From Sediminibacterium ginsengisoli (GTDB lineage Bacteria; Bacteroidota; Bacteroidia; Chitinophagales; Chitinophagaceae), in NCBI RefSeq assembly GCF_900167075.1, contig NZ_FUWH01000012.1, positions 1-64,000 of the forward strand: 64,000 bases of DNA. Reading direction: 5' to 3'. The position numbers and the translations under genes are program-made. Position 1 is the stretch's first letter; each line of letters starts with the position of its first letter. Under the pieces are notes generated by a model, which had not been told where the DNA came from, ran no database searches, and saw nothing but the letters and a program-made list of their open reading frames with translations. Positions 37,606-45,541 of the stretch are shown here, in pieces.

Positions 37606-38118
37606 TTACATTTCTGATAATTCACTAATTTTTACCTGCTTTTCTATTCCTGGCCTCCATTGTTCCTGGCTTGACATCGTATCCGATATTTTTTCCTGGT
37701 AATATACCTGATACCAGGTTTTTTTGTGAAACTCACATACATTCTTAAACATTTTTTCTGAATGTATCATCAGTTTTAAAATAAACTCTTCTTTAGGTTC
37801 ACGGTGATTGTTGATAATCTGGCTTAGAAAAACAGGGGTAACATTGATATCTTCTGCGAATTTGCTTCGCTGGGGATAAATTGCATCAATATACATTTCT
37901 AAGAAATCAGTAAAATGATTGTTGTTATCATATACGGGTTCTTTTAGGTAAGCTTCCATTTTTAACTTCAATTGCAGGAGTTTTGCCCGAATGATTTGTT
38001 CCCTGGGAATAGCCTTCATTCTTTCTAACCTGGCCTGCATTAAGGCTACCGAATCAGATTCCCTCTCCTTTTTATTCTTGTACCTAGAATCTACACCGTA
38101 TTCAAAATCATGGATCAT
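37606..38118 (-). CDS. HTH protein, probable antitoxin-like partner of the GNAT gene
   Basis: 170 residues. The central part 'KFAEDINVTPVFLSQIINNHREPKEEFILKLMIHSEKMF' is an XRE-like helix-turn-helix. The N-terminal half ('YGVDSRYKNKKERESDSVALMQARLERMKAIPREQIIRAKLLQLKLKMEAYL') is highly charged and helical. I remember close relatives in other Bacteroidota beside a GNAT-like partner, as here: it starts 12 bases after that gene. A strong palindrome upstream of the pair (38616-38640) is the likely binding site. The segment is clearly more AT-rich than its neighbours, which suggests transfer. Antitoxin role is inference. Confidence 0.72.
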   Translation of the reverse strand: MIHDFEYGVDSRYKNKKERESDSVALMQARLERMKAIPREQIIRAKLLQLKLKMEAYLKEPVYDNNNHFTDFLEMYIDAIYPQRSKFAEDINVTPVFLSQIINNHREPKEEFILKLMIHSEKMFKNVCEFHKKTWYQVYYQEKISDTMSSQEQWRPGIEKQVKISELSEM

Positions 38119-38130
38119 AATATATCTTTA

Positions 38131-38598
38131 TTAATTGTTGTCAAATAGATTAATCAGATCTATTATTTCTGGCACTTCTAAGCTTAGTGTTATTCCGGTA
38201 ATGTTCATTTTATATTTCTCTATATAATATTGGGTTAATTCGGTTTTAGGTCTTAATGAAATACATGCTAACTCTCCATATTCTGCAACTGCGATTTTAG
38301 CAGCATGAGCAATCAGGTTACCTGCGATTTTATCAAATTTTTTTTTGCTTCCCTTGTTTTCTTTTGAGACAGATAACAACCTGATATGAACCCGCCATTC
38401 AGCATAAATCCTCTCTAATGAAATAACGCCCAAGATTTCATTTTCACCTTTGATAGTTAATTTATAAACCTCCTCATTTTGTTCGTCTTTCCAATTAAAG
38501 AAATACCGGCTTTTTACTAAAAACTTATAGTCTGCCTTTTCAACAGGAACAATCTTTATCGGAAAAAATTTTCCCGTAGAAACCTCCTCAATATTCAT
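38131..38598 (-). CDS. GNAT-like acetyltransferase fold protein, toxin-like
   Basis: 155 residues, beginning MNIEEVSTGKFFPIKIVPVE. The middle 'VYKLTIKGENEILGVISLERIYAEWRVHIRLLSVS' followed by 'DKIAGNLIAHAAKIAVAEYGELACISLRPKTELTQYYIEKYKM' fits the beta4-alpha3-beta5 core of GNAT acetyltransferases, though the acetyl-CoA loop (usually Q/RxxGxG/A) is weak. With the HTH gene 12 bases downstream it forms a compact pair behind an autoregulation-type palindrome. GNAT toxins usually pair with RHH antitoxins, less often with HTH ones. Whether it is toxic cannot be said. Confidence 0.65.
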   Translation of the reverse strand: MNIEEVSTGKFFPIKIVPVEKADYKFLVKSRYFFNWKDEQNEEVYKLTIKGENEILGVISLERIYAEWRVHIRLLSVSKENKGSKKKFDKIAGNLIAHAAKIAVAEYGELACISLRPKTELTQYYIEKYKMNITGITLSLEVPEIIDLINLFDNN

Positions 38599-38615
38599 CT
38601 ACATTAAAGTTAATT

Positions 38616-38640
38616 AAAGTTTACGTAAAACGTAAACTTT
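38616..38640. promoter_or_regulatory. Operator-like palindrome before the GNAT/HTH pair
   Basis: AAAGTTTACGT (38616-38626) and ACGTAAACTTT (38630-38640) form a perfect 11-base inverted repeat with a 3-base spacer. An extra half-site-like AAAGTT precedes it at 38606-38611. It lies 18 bases before the first ATG of the pair. This is the size and place expected for autoregulation by the HTH protein. Confidence 0.6.
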
Positions 38641-38705
38641 TGTATATAAGTTTCCATTTTTGGGAAATTTTAATCTACTCTCACTGTATGAAGAAGGGGG
38701 CTGTT

Positions 38706-40082
38706 CTACACCATCTTCTTAAGCAACCATAATTTCCCTTTAAAAGGCGGGTATTTCAGACCGGGATCGAACCAGGTAGGTGAACGCATCACCGCTTTCC
38801 GGTGCGAAAAGGTATCGAAAGAGTATTTTCCATGGTATTGTCCTGTTCCGCTGAACCCGCGGCCGCCGAAGGGCAGGTTATGATTGGTCAGGTGCAGGCT
38901 TGCATTATTGATACAAACGCCTCCTGAAGGTATTCTGTTCAGCCATTCTTTTTCTTTCTGCCTGCTGGATGTGAACACATAAAAAGCCAGCGGATTCGGA
39001 TTTCGTGCAATGATCTCCTGCGCTTCTTCCATACTGTTGAAAGCAAGGATTGGCAGCACGGGACCGAAAATCTCTTCCTGCATCACCGGGGCGCTTAATT
39101 CTACCTGGTCTATCAGTGTTGGTTCTATAAAGAGTTTTGTGATATCCGTCCGGCCGCCATGAAGTAAATTACCCTGGTTAATATAAGCAGCTACGCGGTT
39201 AAATTGTTTTTCGTTGATCATGCGTCCGAACTCGCTGCTGTTTTCAGGGGTATCTCCGTAAAAACGGACAATCGATTTTTTTAATTCTGCAACCAGCTTC
39301 TCTTTCACAGAACTATGTACCAGGACATAATCCGGCGCTACGCACATCTGACCTGCATTTGAAAAACTGGTCATGGCAATTCTCCTGGCAGCAACACTGA
39401 TATTGGCATCTGCTTCCACTACGCAGGGGCTTTTACCACCCAGTTCCAGTGTAACCGGCACCAGTCGTTCTGCTGCCAGTTGGTAAATATGCCTGCCCAC
39501 TGCAGTACTTCCCGTGTAAAACACATGATCGAATGTAAAATTTTTCATCATGTCCGGAATTACTGTTGCACCATCGCCCTGTATATAAAGAATATATTCT
39601 TTGGGGAATGCAGTTTCTATCAGCCGCTGCATCAATGCGGCAGTGGCTGGCGCAAATTCACTCGGTTTAAGCACTACGCAGTTACCGGCGGCAATGGCCC
39701 CGATCAATGGTGTCAGTAATAACTGGAAAGGGTAATTCCAGGGAGCGATAATGAGTACCACGCCCAGAGGTTCTTTTACGACCCGGCTGTTGCCCGGCAG
39801 GTTGAGCAGGTTAGTGGTTTTAGCTTCAGGTTCCATCCAGCTCTTCAGGCTGCCGATCGCATGATCCAGTTCCGACAAAAAGAACCCGTTTTCCGTCACC
39901 CAGCATTCTTCCGGACTTTTTTTCAGATCGGCATATAAAGCTGCATAGATCTCTTTTTCATTGGCTGTAACAGCACGTTTCAATTGCTGCAGCTGCTCTT
40001 TCCTGAATGCATAGGATTGAGTAGCGCCGCTTTCGAAAAAGCGGCGCATAGGTTGAAGTTGGGAAAGCAAGTCGTTCTCCAT
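38706..40082 (-). CDS. Aldehyde dehydrogenase (class 3 type)
   Basis: 458 residues. NAD(P)-dependent oxidation of aldehydes to acids. Catalytic Cys247 lies in 'FSNAGQMCVAPDYVLV' and the general base Glu213 in 'VTLELGGKSPC'; 'IIAPWNYPFQLLLTPLIGAIAAGNCVVLKPSE' is the cofactor-binding segment. The short N-terminus and the C-terminal 'NNASLHLTNHNLPFGGRGFSGTGQYHGKYSFDTFSHRKAV' match class 3, fatty or aromatic aldehyde type enzymes. It starts 39 bases after the small protein gene at 40121-40303 and may share its transcript. Confidence 0.93.
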   Translation of the reverse strand: MENDLLSQLQPMRRFFESGATQSYAFRKEQLQQLKRAVTANEKEIYAALYADLKKSPEECWVTENGFFLSELDHAIGSLKSWMEPEAKTTNLLNLPGNSRVVKEPLGVVLIIAPWNYPFQLLLTPLIGAIAAGNCVVLKPSEFAPATAALMQRLIETAFPKEYILYIQGDGATVIPDMMKNFTFDHVFYTGSTAVGRHIYQLAAERLVPVTLELGGKSPCVVEADANISVAARRIAMTSFSNAGQMCVAPDYVLVHSSVKEKLVAELKKSIVRFYGDTPENSSEFGRMINEKQFNRVAAYINQGNLLHGGRTDITKLFIEPTLIDQVELSAPVMQEEIFGPVLPILAFNSMEEAQEIIARNPNPLAFYVFTSSRQKEKEWLNRIPSGGVCINNASLHLTNHNLPFGGRGFSGTGQYHGKYSFDTFSHRKAVMRSPTWFDPGLKYPPFKGKLWLLKKMV

Positions 40083-40120
40083 GAGAAAGCTTTTGTTTTA
40101 CAACTGGCTACAAGATACCA

Positions 40121-40303
40121 CTAATCTTTATTCTTTGTTAGGAGCGCATGCAGGTTTAGCTGCAAAAGCCACTCGTTAACCTCCGCAAGCTTTTCCGGGA
40201 ACAAAGGCTTTGCATTATGATATATCGTTTTTGTAACGGATACCCCACGTGTGGTTGTAAATGTTACAGGCTTCTCACGCCCCTGTTTTTTAGGTTTCAG
40301 CAT
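40121..40303 (-). CDS. Small basic protein of unknown function
   Basis: 60 residues (MLKPKKQGREKPVTFTTTRG...). Lysine-rich N-terminus, helical C-terminus ('FPEKLAEVNEWLLQLNLHALL'). No family recognised. Its first 14 bases overlap the end of the DUF6934-like gene, so the two are translationally coupled and probably work together. Confidence 0.6.
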   Translation of the reverse strand: MLKPKKQGREKPVTFTTTRGVSVTKTIYHNAKPLFPEKLAEVNEWLLQLNLHALLTKNKD

Positions 40304-40751
40304 TGGCTTTTGCTTTTATTACGAACAATACATTTTCCCGGTACGGAGCTGTTTCAAACGAGAGCAATGTATCCGGCTGTCCGTGCGGCAATACATAAGC
40401 GCAGAATGCCGGATTGAACAATAAAGCATGCGTTTTCAGCATCCGCATATACCGCTCTACCTGCACATGCGTCTCTCCGTAGAAAACGACCAGCGCATCG
40501 GGATTTTCAGTAATAAAGGCTTCCACAATGTCCATTACCGTGATCATCACTTTCAGCCAGTCCCCATTGACCGTTCCGGCCAGTTCATTCACATGACCCG
40601 CAGGCAGGTGGAAGCCAAATGCGAGGTGAAAAATATCGGGCACAACAGCTGCAACAAATTCCACAGTGATCAGCTGGTCCTTTTTCCCTTTGCTGATAAA
40701 ACTGTATGACACATACGTTTCCCGTGTATAAGTATATAATTCCTGTTTCAT
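40290..40751 (-). CDS. DUF6934-like protein
   Basis: 153 residues from the ATG at 40751 (MKQELYTYTRETYVSYSFIS). The pattern 'DQLITVEFVAAVVPDIFHLAFGF', then 'NGDWLKVMITVMDIVEAFITENPDALVVFYGETHVQVERYMRML' fits the Bacteroidota family I know as DUF6934, where 'YNLAFGD', 'NGD..KVL.TV' and 'G.T..R.R.Y' recur. Function unknown. It forms a coupled pair with the 60-residue gene that follows. Such small, overlapping, uncharacterised pairs are often toxin-antitoxin or defence-like modules, but nothing here proves it. Confidence 0.65.
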   Translation of the reverse strand: MKQELYTYTRETYVSYSFISKGKKDQLITVEFVAAVVPDIFHLAFGFHLPAGHVNELAGTVNGDWLKVMITVMDIVEAFITENPDALVVFYGETHVQVERYMRMLKTHALLFNPAFCAYVLPHGQPDTLLSFETAPYRENVLFVIKAKANAET

Positions 40752-40974
40752 GAGATTTATTTTAAAGTCATTCCAATGAAAACAGGCGCCCTTTCGTTGA
40801 TGCAAAACAACAACAGATCAATGATTCTACCATTAGGTATTTACCGTGAATTTTAGCGGCAGCCCGTGATTTACCGGGAGAAAAATGGGTGTTTTCCCCC
40901 TTGTGCCGGCCTTTTCCGGTTTTTATCTTGTTTGCCATATTCAACTGAATCCTTTACAACTAAACCTAACTGTT

Positions 40975-41913
40975 ATGTCGCGCGAAAAAATCGTTCAGAT
41001 CGCTGCTGCTGAAAACGGGTATAAAGAAGACCCGGCCACTTCCAACAAAACAAAATTCGGCGCCTGGTACGGCATCAACGGCCAGCCCTGGTGCGCTATG
41101 TTCGTTAGCTGGGTATACGACCAGGCAGGTCACCCGCTCGGAAAAGTTGATTCGCCCAAAGGTTATCACTATTGCCCTTCCGCTTACAATTTCTGGAAAG
41201 CCAACAACAGGCTGACCAGTGCTCCTCAACCTGGCGATATCGTTCTCTTCGACTGGACCGGCGATGGCAAATGCGATCATACCGGCATTTTCGTAAAATG
41301 GCTGCAGGAAGGAAAAACTTTCCAGTCCTGGGAAGGAAATACCGCCTTGGGCGACGACAGCAACGGTGGTATTGTAATGCTGCGCAACCGTAATAAAAGC
41401 AGTGTAAAAGCATTTGTGAATGCAGGCGTGATCGACAATGCAGCTTTCGTTCCCCAGCCTGCTACCGTTGCTAAGGGTGACGCAGGTTCCGACATTACCA
41501 TTCTGCAAAAGGGTTTGTACGATCTCGGTTATGAGATCACCGTTGACGGCGCATTCGGTCCCAAGACACAAAAAACACTCAAGGCATTCCAGAAAGACAG
41601 CGGCATTGAAGTGACCGGCGTTTATGATGCGGTTACAAAAGGAGCATTACAGGCAGCCCTGAGCAAACCCAAAGTGGCAGATAGTAAAATCACAACAGGA
41701 GCCTATCTCAAGAAAGGATCGGCCGGAGCTGCGGTTGTAGCCTTGCAGAAAGCACTCAATAAAAACGGGGCAAATCCTGCCATCGACGAAGACGGTGTTT
41801 TCGGCAATGGCACACTCGAAGCAGTAAAAACATTCCAGAAAAAACAGGGTCTGACGGCAGATGGTATAGCTGGCCCCGATACCATTGGCAGACTGGGTAT
41901 CAAAACCATTTAA
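40975..41913 (+). CDS. CHAP-domain cell-wall hydrolase with two peptidoglycan-binding repeats
   Basis: 312 residues from the ATG at 40975 (MSREKIVQIAAAENGYKEDP). The CHAP domain at 1-135 has the catalytic order Cys40 ('QPWCAMFVSW'), His102 ('CDHTGIFVKW') and Asn122 ('SWEGNT'), so it should cleave amide bonds in peptidoglycan. Two PG_binding_1 repeats follow, at about 158-220 ('SDITILQKGLYDLGYEITVDGAFGPKTQKTLKAFQK') and 235-310 ('AAVVALQKALNKNGANPAIDEDGVFGNGTLEAVKTFQKKQGL'). There is no signal peptide, and no phage genes nearby, so export or release is unexplained. A terminator follows. Confidence 0.9.
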   Translation: MSREKIVQIAAAENGYKEDPATSNKTKFGAWYGINGQPWCAMFVSWVYDQAGHPLGKVDSPKGYHYCPSAYNFWKANNRLTSAPQPGDIVLFDWTGDGKCDHTGIFVKWLQEGKTFQSWEGNTALGDDSNGGIVMLRNRNKSSVKAFVNAGVIDNAAFVPQPATVAKGDAGSDITILQKGLYDLGYEITVDGAFGPKTQKTLKAFQKDSGIEVTGVYDAVTKGALQAALSKPKVADSKITTGAYLKKGSAGAAVVALQKALNKNGANPAIDEDGVFGNGTLEAVKTFQKKQGLTADGIAGPDTIGRLGIKTI

Positions 41914-41925
41914 CAGCAATTGAAT

Positions 41926-41967
41926 TTATGATAACAGGAGTTTGCAAAAGATCTCCTGTTATCATAA
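41926..41967 (+). terminator. Terminator after the CHAP hydrolase gene
   Basis: Perfect 15-base arms (41926-41940 and 41953-41967) around CAGGAG/CTCCTG, with a 12-base loop, starting 12 bases after the stop codon. Confidence 0.8.
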
Positions 41968-42330
41968 TATCCTACAGGCAATCGCCTTTACGTTCAGGAT
42001 TGATCAGTAATTAACCGATCCTGCTCCATTAATATTTTCCTGCCCGCAGATATTAAAGCGAACCTTATCCGCTTAAAAAAAATGTCCCCTTCAGGCAGCG
42101 TTTAATCTCTTTTATGTGTTATGTGGTAAGTCAACTACATGCTACACGCATATCATTACAGCCGATCATGGATTAACCGATATGCGTTCGTATGTATTTG
42201 GTTTACTTTGCGCAATCTTTTAAACAGTTCAGTTTTAAAAATTGCGTATTTATACGTTATTCAAGGTTGCCGCATTCAAATTATTTTTGATGATAGTTTG
42301 CGCAAAAGGAGTTTTTAAATTGATGAGTCT
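41968..42330. other. Intergenic stretch before the 42331 lipoprotein gene
   Basis: No gene is visible. The palindrome TTGCGCAA occurs twice, within TTTGCGCAA at 42207-42215 and at 42297-42305, the second about 25 bases before the start codon. A near-consensus promoter (TTTACTTTGC) overlaps the first copy. These could be operator sites for the lipoprotein gene. Confidence 0.35.
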
Positions 42331-42792
42331 ATGAGAAATTGCCAGTTTTACTTTGCATTAGCAATTTGTGTTTTATTGTCAGCAATGACCGGCTGTCGCT
42401 CTTCCAGGCCTACAGCCTATGTAGTAATCCATAATGAAAACGGCGATCCGAAAGCTGTCAATGTTTCTATCGCAATGAGCGAATCAAAAGAGCGGAAACC
42501 ATTACATCAGACGGAATTGTCTCTGGAACCGGGGTTACAGTTCCTGCCGGGGAAAAAATATAAAAAGGGAACTTACCAGCTTACTGTTGGCACGAAGGAC
42601 GGCTCCTTTTCCATTACGCAGCCTATATCCATGGATACAGACCGGTGGATCATTATCAATTATGCGCATGGAGATTCTGCCAATATTGTAAAAAATTATG
42701 GCTTCCTGGATACAGATAAATTCAAAGTGATTAATGGAAAATATGCTAATCTGGATCTTTACGTAGAAAACAGGCGGCCACCGAATCTCTGA
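42331..42792 (+). CDS. Lipoprotein of unknown function
   Basis: 153 residues. The signal peptide ends in a lipobox 'LSAMTGC' followed by RSSRP. The mature part starts with a beta-rich segment ('AYVVIHNENGDPKAVNVSIAM') and contains 'YKKGTYQLTVGTKDGSFSITQPISMDTDRWIIINY', which looks like a small beta-sandwich. No family recognised. It converges on the META-domain lipoprotein gene with a 2-base gap. Confidence 0.7.
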   Translation: MRNCQFYFALAICVLLSAMTGCRSSRPTAYVVIHNENGDPKAVNVSIAMSESKERKPLHQTELSLEPGLQFLPGKKYKKGTYQLTVGTKDGSFSITQPISMDTDRWIIINYAHGDSANIVKNYGFLDTDKFKVINGKYANLDLYVENRRPPNL

Positions 42793-42794
42793 GT

Positions 42795-43238
42795 TTATTT
42801 TTTACGGGTGAATTTCATTACGGTTTCATCGCCGGCGAAGAAGGTCATTGTCCCTTCTTTTTTATTAATATCATAGCGATCCACTCTTTTCAGTACATTC
42901 ATAAATGCAGGTTCGCCATCACCGGGACAGAACATTTTGGTCATGATGATCGGACCGTTGAAATCAATTTTGTTGCCGTCGGTATTCAGTTTACCGGATA
43001 AAGAGTTACAGCTGGTATTACCACTGAGTGTTCCTGCATTGGTATCAAAGTTCAGGATGGGCTTTTTAGCTGTCGGATACAGGCCATGAAATGTAGATGG
43101 CGGATCGAGGATATAAATAAGTTCCCAGCTCCCGTTCAATGCTGCAGGTGCTGCAGTTGCCTGCCTGGAACTCCGGCACGCAAACAGAAGCAGCATCAGG
43201 CCGCAGATCAGTATAAACCATAATAACAGCTTTTTCAT
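42795..43238 (-). CDS. META-domain lipoprotein
   Basis: 147 residues. Signal peptide with lipobox 'LLLFAC' then RSSRQ. The mature part is a META/HslJ-like domain: 'LNGSWELIYI', 'KPILNFDTNAGTLSGNTSCNSLSGKL', 'IDFNGPIIMTKMFCPG' and 'GTMTFFAGDETVMKF'. The 'G.TSCN' and 'MTKMFC' motifs are the family marks. Members are small envelope proteins tied to stress resistance, for example novobiocin or heat in E. coli HslJ. Distance to thrC is 50 bases; it lies downstream of the thr genes on the same strand. Confidence 0.87.
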   Translation of the reverse strand: MKKLLLWFILICGLMLLLFACRSSRQATAAPAALNGSWELIYILDPPSTFHGLYPTAKKPILNFDTNAGTLSGNTSCNSLSGKLNTDGNKIDFNGPIIMTKMFCPGDGEPAFMNVLKRVDRYDINKKEGTMTFFAGDETVMKFTRKK

Positions 43239-43288
43239 ATACCAGGTTTTGCTTTCTTAACCCGTACAAAAGCTGTACCAGCCAGACC

Positions 43289-44578
43289 TTATTGTAACAA
43301 CCACTCTTTTAATGCTTCGTACTGCGGGCGCATCGGAATACTGTGCTTTGTCTTGTGAAACAGGTGTTTAGCCGCTTCAGGCACTTCCGGTTCCTGTCCT
43401 GTTGCAGCTGCTACTGTTTGCGGAAATTTAACAGGATGTGCTGTTTCGAGTAGAAATCCTTTCTGATCCGGATGTTCGTTCAGGTATTGATCCAGTGCAT
43501 TATATGCAACAGCACCGTGCGGGTCGAGCAGGTAACCGTACCTGCTTTTGACATCTCGGATCGTTTCCAGTGTGGTTTCATCCGAAACACGATATCCTGT
43601 TACAGCCGCTGCGATTTTATGATGATCGTGCTTAAACAACTGCAGGATCCGTACAAAATTACTCGGATCGCCTACATCCATTGCATTGGATAATGTTGCC
43701 ACTGCTTTCCTTGGTGTATAATTACCAGAGGCGAGATAATCCGGAACAATATCGTTTTCATTGCAGGCTGCGATAAAATGTTGCACGGGCAATCCGCTTG
43801 CATTCGCGAGCAGACCGGCACAGAGGTTTCCGAAATTACCGCTGGGCACCGCTATTACAGGCGGTTGCGTACTCTTCCATTGCTGGTATGCATAAAAATA
43901 ATATAACTGCTGCGGCAGCCATCTCGCCACATTAATGGAATTGGCAGAAGTGAGTGAAATCTTCTGAAGGTCGGCATCCATAAACGCTTCCTTTACCATA
44001 GCCTGGCAATCGTCGAAACTGCCTGTTACTTCCAGTGCTGTTATATTCGCTCCGCAGGTGGTGAGCTGCAGTTCCTGCACGGGGCTCACTTTCCCGGAAG
44101 GATACAATATAACAACCCTCACGCCCTCAACGCCAAGAAAACCATTGGCAACAGCACCGCCCGTATCGCCCGATGTTGCTACGAGCACAGTCGTTTCGCG
44201 GTTCTGCTTTTCCGAAAAATAACCCAGACACCTGCTCATGAAACGTGCACCCACGTCTTTAAATGCCAGTGTAGGCCCATGAAACAATTCCAGCGAACTG
44301 ATACCAGCACTGATCTCCACCAGCGGAAAGGGAAAGCTGACGGTTTCTGCAATAATATGATACAAAACTTCCTCCGGTATGCTGCCGCCGGCATAAGGCA
44401 ACATCACCCTTAACCCTAATTCTTCTTTTGAAAGATGATCCATTCCCGCTATCAATGCCTTATCCAGCACAGGGATATGTTCAGGAAAATAAAGTCCTTT
44501 ATCCGGTGCCTGGCCCTGCAGGGTTGCGGTTCTGAAATCTACCGGTGATGCGGATTTGTTGAGACTGTAATATTGCAT
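43289..44578 (-). CDS. thrC: Threonine synthase
   Basis: 429 residues. Converts O-phosphohomoserine to threonine, PLP-dependent. 'FHGPTLAFKDVGARFMSRCLGYF' holds the PLP lysine, and 'TSGDTGGAVANGFLGVEGVRVVILYPSGKVSPVQELQLTT' is the conserved phosphate-binding region of the class 2 (E. coli-like) enzyme. It is the last of the thrA-B-C genes, 28 bases after thrB. Confidence 0.95.
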   Translation of the reverse strand: MQYYSLNKSASPVDFRTATLQGQAPDKGLYFPEHIPVLDKALIAGMDHLSKEELGLRVMLPYAGGSIPEEVLYHIIAETVSFPFPLVEISAGISSLELFHGPTLAFKDVGARFMSRCLGYFSEKQNRETTVLVATSGDTGGAVANGFLGVEGVRVVILYPSGKVSPVQELQLTTCGANITALEVTGSFDDCQAMVKEAFMDADLQKISLTSANSINVARWLPQQLYYFYAYQQWKSTQPPVIAVPSGNFGNLCAGLLANASGLPVQHFIAACNENDIVPDYLASGNYTPRKAVATLSNAMDVGDPSNFVRILQLFKHDHHKIAAAVTGYRVSDETTLETIRDVKSRYGYLLDPHGAVAYNALDQYLNEHPDQKGFLLETAHPVKFPQTVAAATGQEPEVPEAAKHLFHKTKHSIPMRPQYEALKEWLLQ

Positions 44579-44606
44579 GGAAAGAGAAATAAACGTTTAA
44601 AAAAGT

Positions 44607-45524
44607 TTAAAGCGGATCTGCTTTGATAGTGGTCATATAAACGTGATGATCCAGCCCCAGCGATCTGTAAATTGCCTTCATTTCTTCAGCTACCAGTTGT
44701 GCGGTCGGCTCATCTTTGCTGAGCATAAATACAGAAGGACCCGAACCGGAAATCCCTCCGCCGAGTGCGCCCGCTGCTTTGCTCCTTCGTTTCACTTCAT
44801 CAAAACCAGGAATCAGGATACTGCGTACGGGTTCTATCAGCACATCTTCGAGCGAACGTGAGATCAGCTCGTAATCCTGTTTTAAAAGACCTGCGACCAA
44901 TCCGCCGATATTACCCCACTGACGGATGGCGTCCTTCAGTTGTACCTGTTTTTTCAGGATACTGCGTGCATCTGCAGTTCTTACTTCTATCTGCGGGTGA
45001 ACGATGGTAACATGTAACGGCGGTGGTGTTATTGTTATGATGTCCAACGGGTGAATAGAACGGATCAGTGTGATGCCTCCATAAATACAGGGAGCGATAT
45101 TGTCCGCATGTTTTACGCCCGATGCTACTTTCTCGCCATTCATCGCAAACCTCACCAGGTCTTCGCGTGAAAACCGGTTTCCGAGCAAACGGTTCGCGGC
45201 TACTACTGCACCTGCGGAACTTGCCGCACTTGAGCCTACGCCACTACCCGGTTTGATATGTTTCCTGATGCGTAATTCAAAACCCGTGGCCGGGTCCAGT
45301 TCCTGCATCATGGCAAGCAACGCTGCGCCTGCTACATTCTTTTCCGGATCGGTGGGTAAATTGTATTCGTCTTCATTTACGATCAGGATACCCGGCTCGT
45401 CCCTGAACCGGATATTCATTTCATCGTAAGGTGCTTTTACGGCAAAGCCCAGGATATCGAATCCGCAAACCATGTTGGCCACGGTAGCCGGCGCTTCTAT
45501 ATGGATTATTTGTGCTGCTTGCAT
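44607..45524 (-). CDS. thrB: Homoserine kinase
   Basis: 305 residues. GHMP-type kinase making O-phosphohomoserine. The ATP loop is 'KPGSGVGSSAASSAGAVVAANRLL' and the C-terminal motif is 'GALGGGISGSGPSVFMLS'. It starts 17 bases after thrA and precedes thrC. Confidence 0.95.
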   Translation of the reverse strand: MQAAQIIHIEAPATVANMVCGFDILGFAVKAPYDEMNIRFRDEPGILIVNEDEYNLPTDPEKNVAGAALLAMMQELDPATGFELRIRKHIKPGSGVGSSAASSAGAVVAANRLLGNRFSREDLVRFAMNGEKVASGVKHADNIAPCIYGGITLIRSIHPLDIITITPPPLHVTIVHPQIEVRTADARSILKKQVQLKDAIRQWGNIGGLVAGLLKQDYELISRSLEDVLIEPVRSILIPGFDEVKRRSKAAGALGGGISGSGPSVFMLSKDEPTAQLVAEEMKAIYRSLGLDHHVYMTTIKADPL

Positions 45525-45541
45525 TCGGTTGCTTTTATGAT

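Noticed and set aside
40975..41913. CHAP endolysin as a sign of a prophage
   Set aside because: No capsid, tail, integrase or terminase gene lies within the window, and the neighbours are ordinary chromosomal genes.
43264..43278. Small hairpin after thrC (GTACA...TGTAC) as terminator
   Set aside because: The stem has only five pairs and no T-run follows on the thrC strand.
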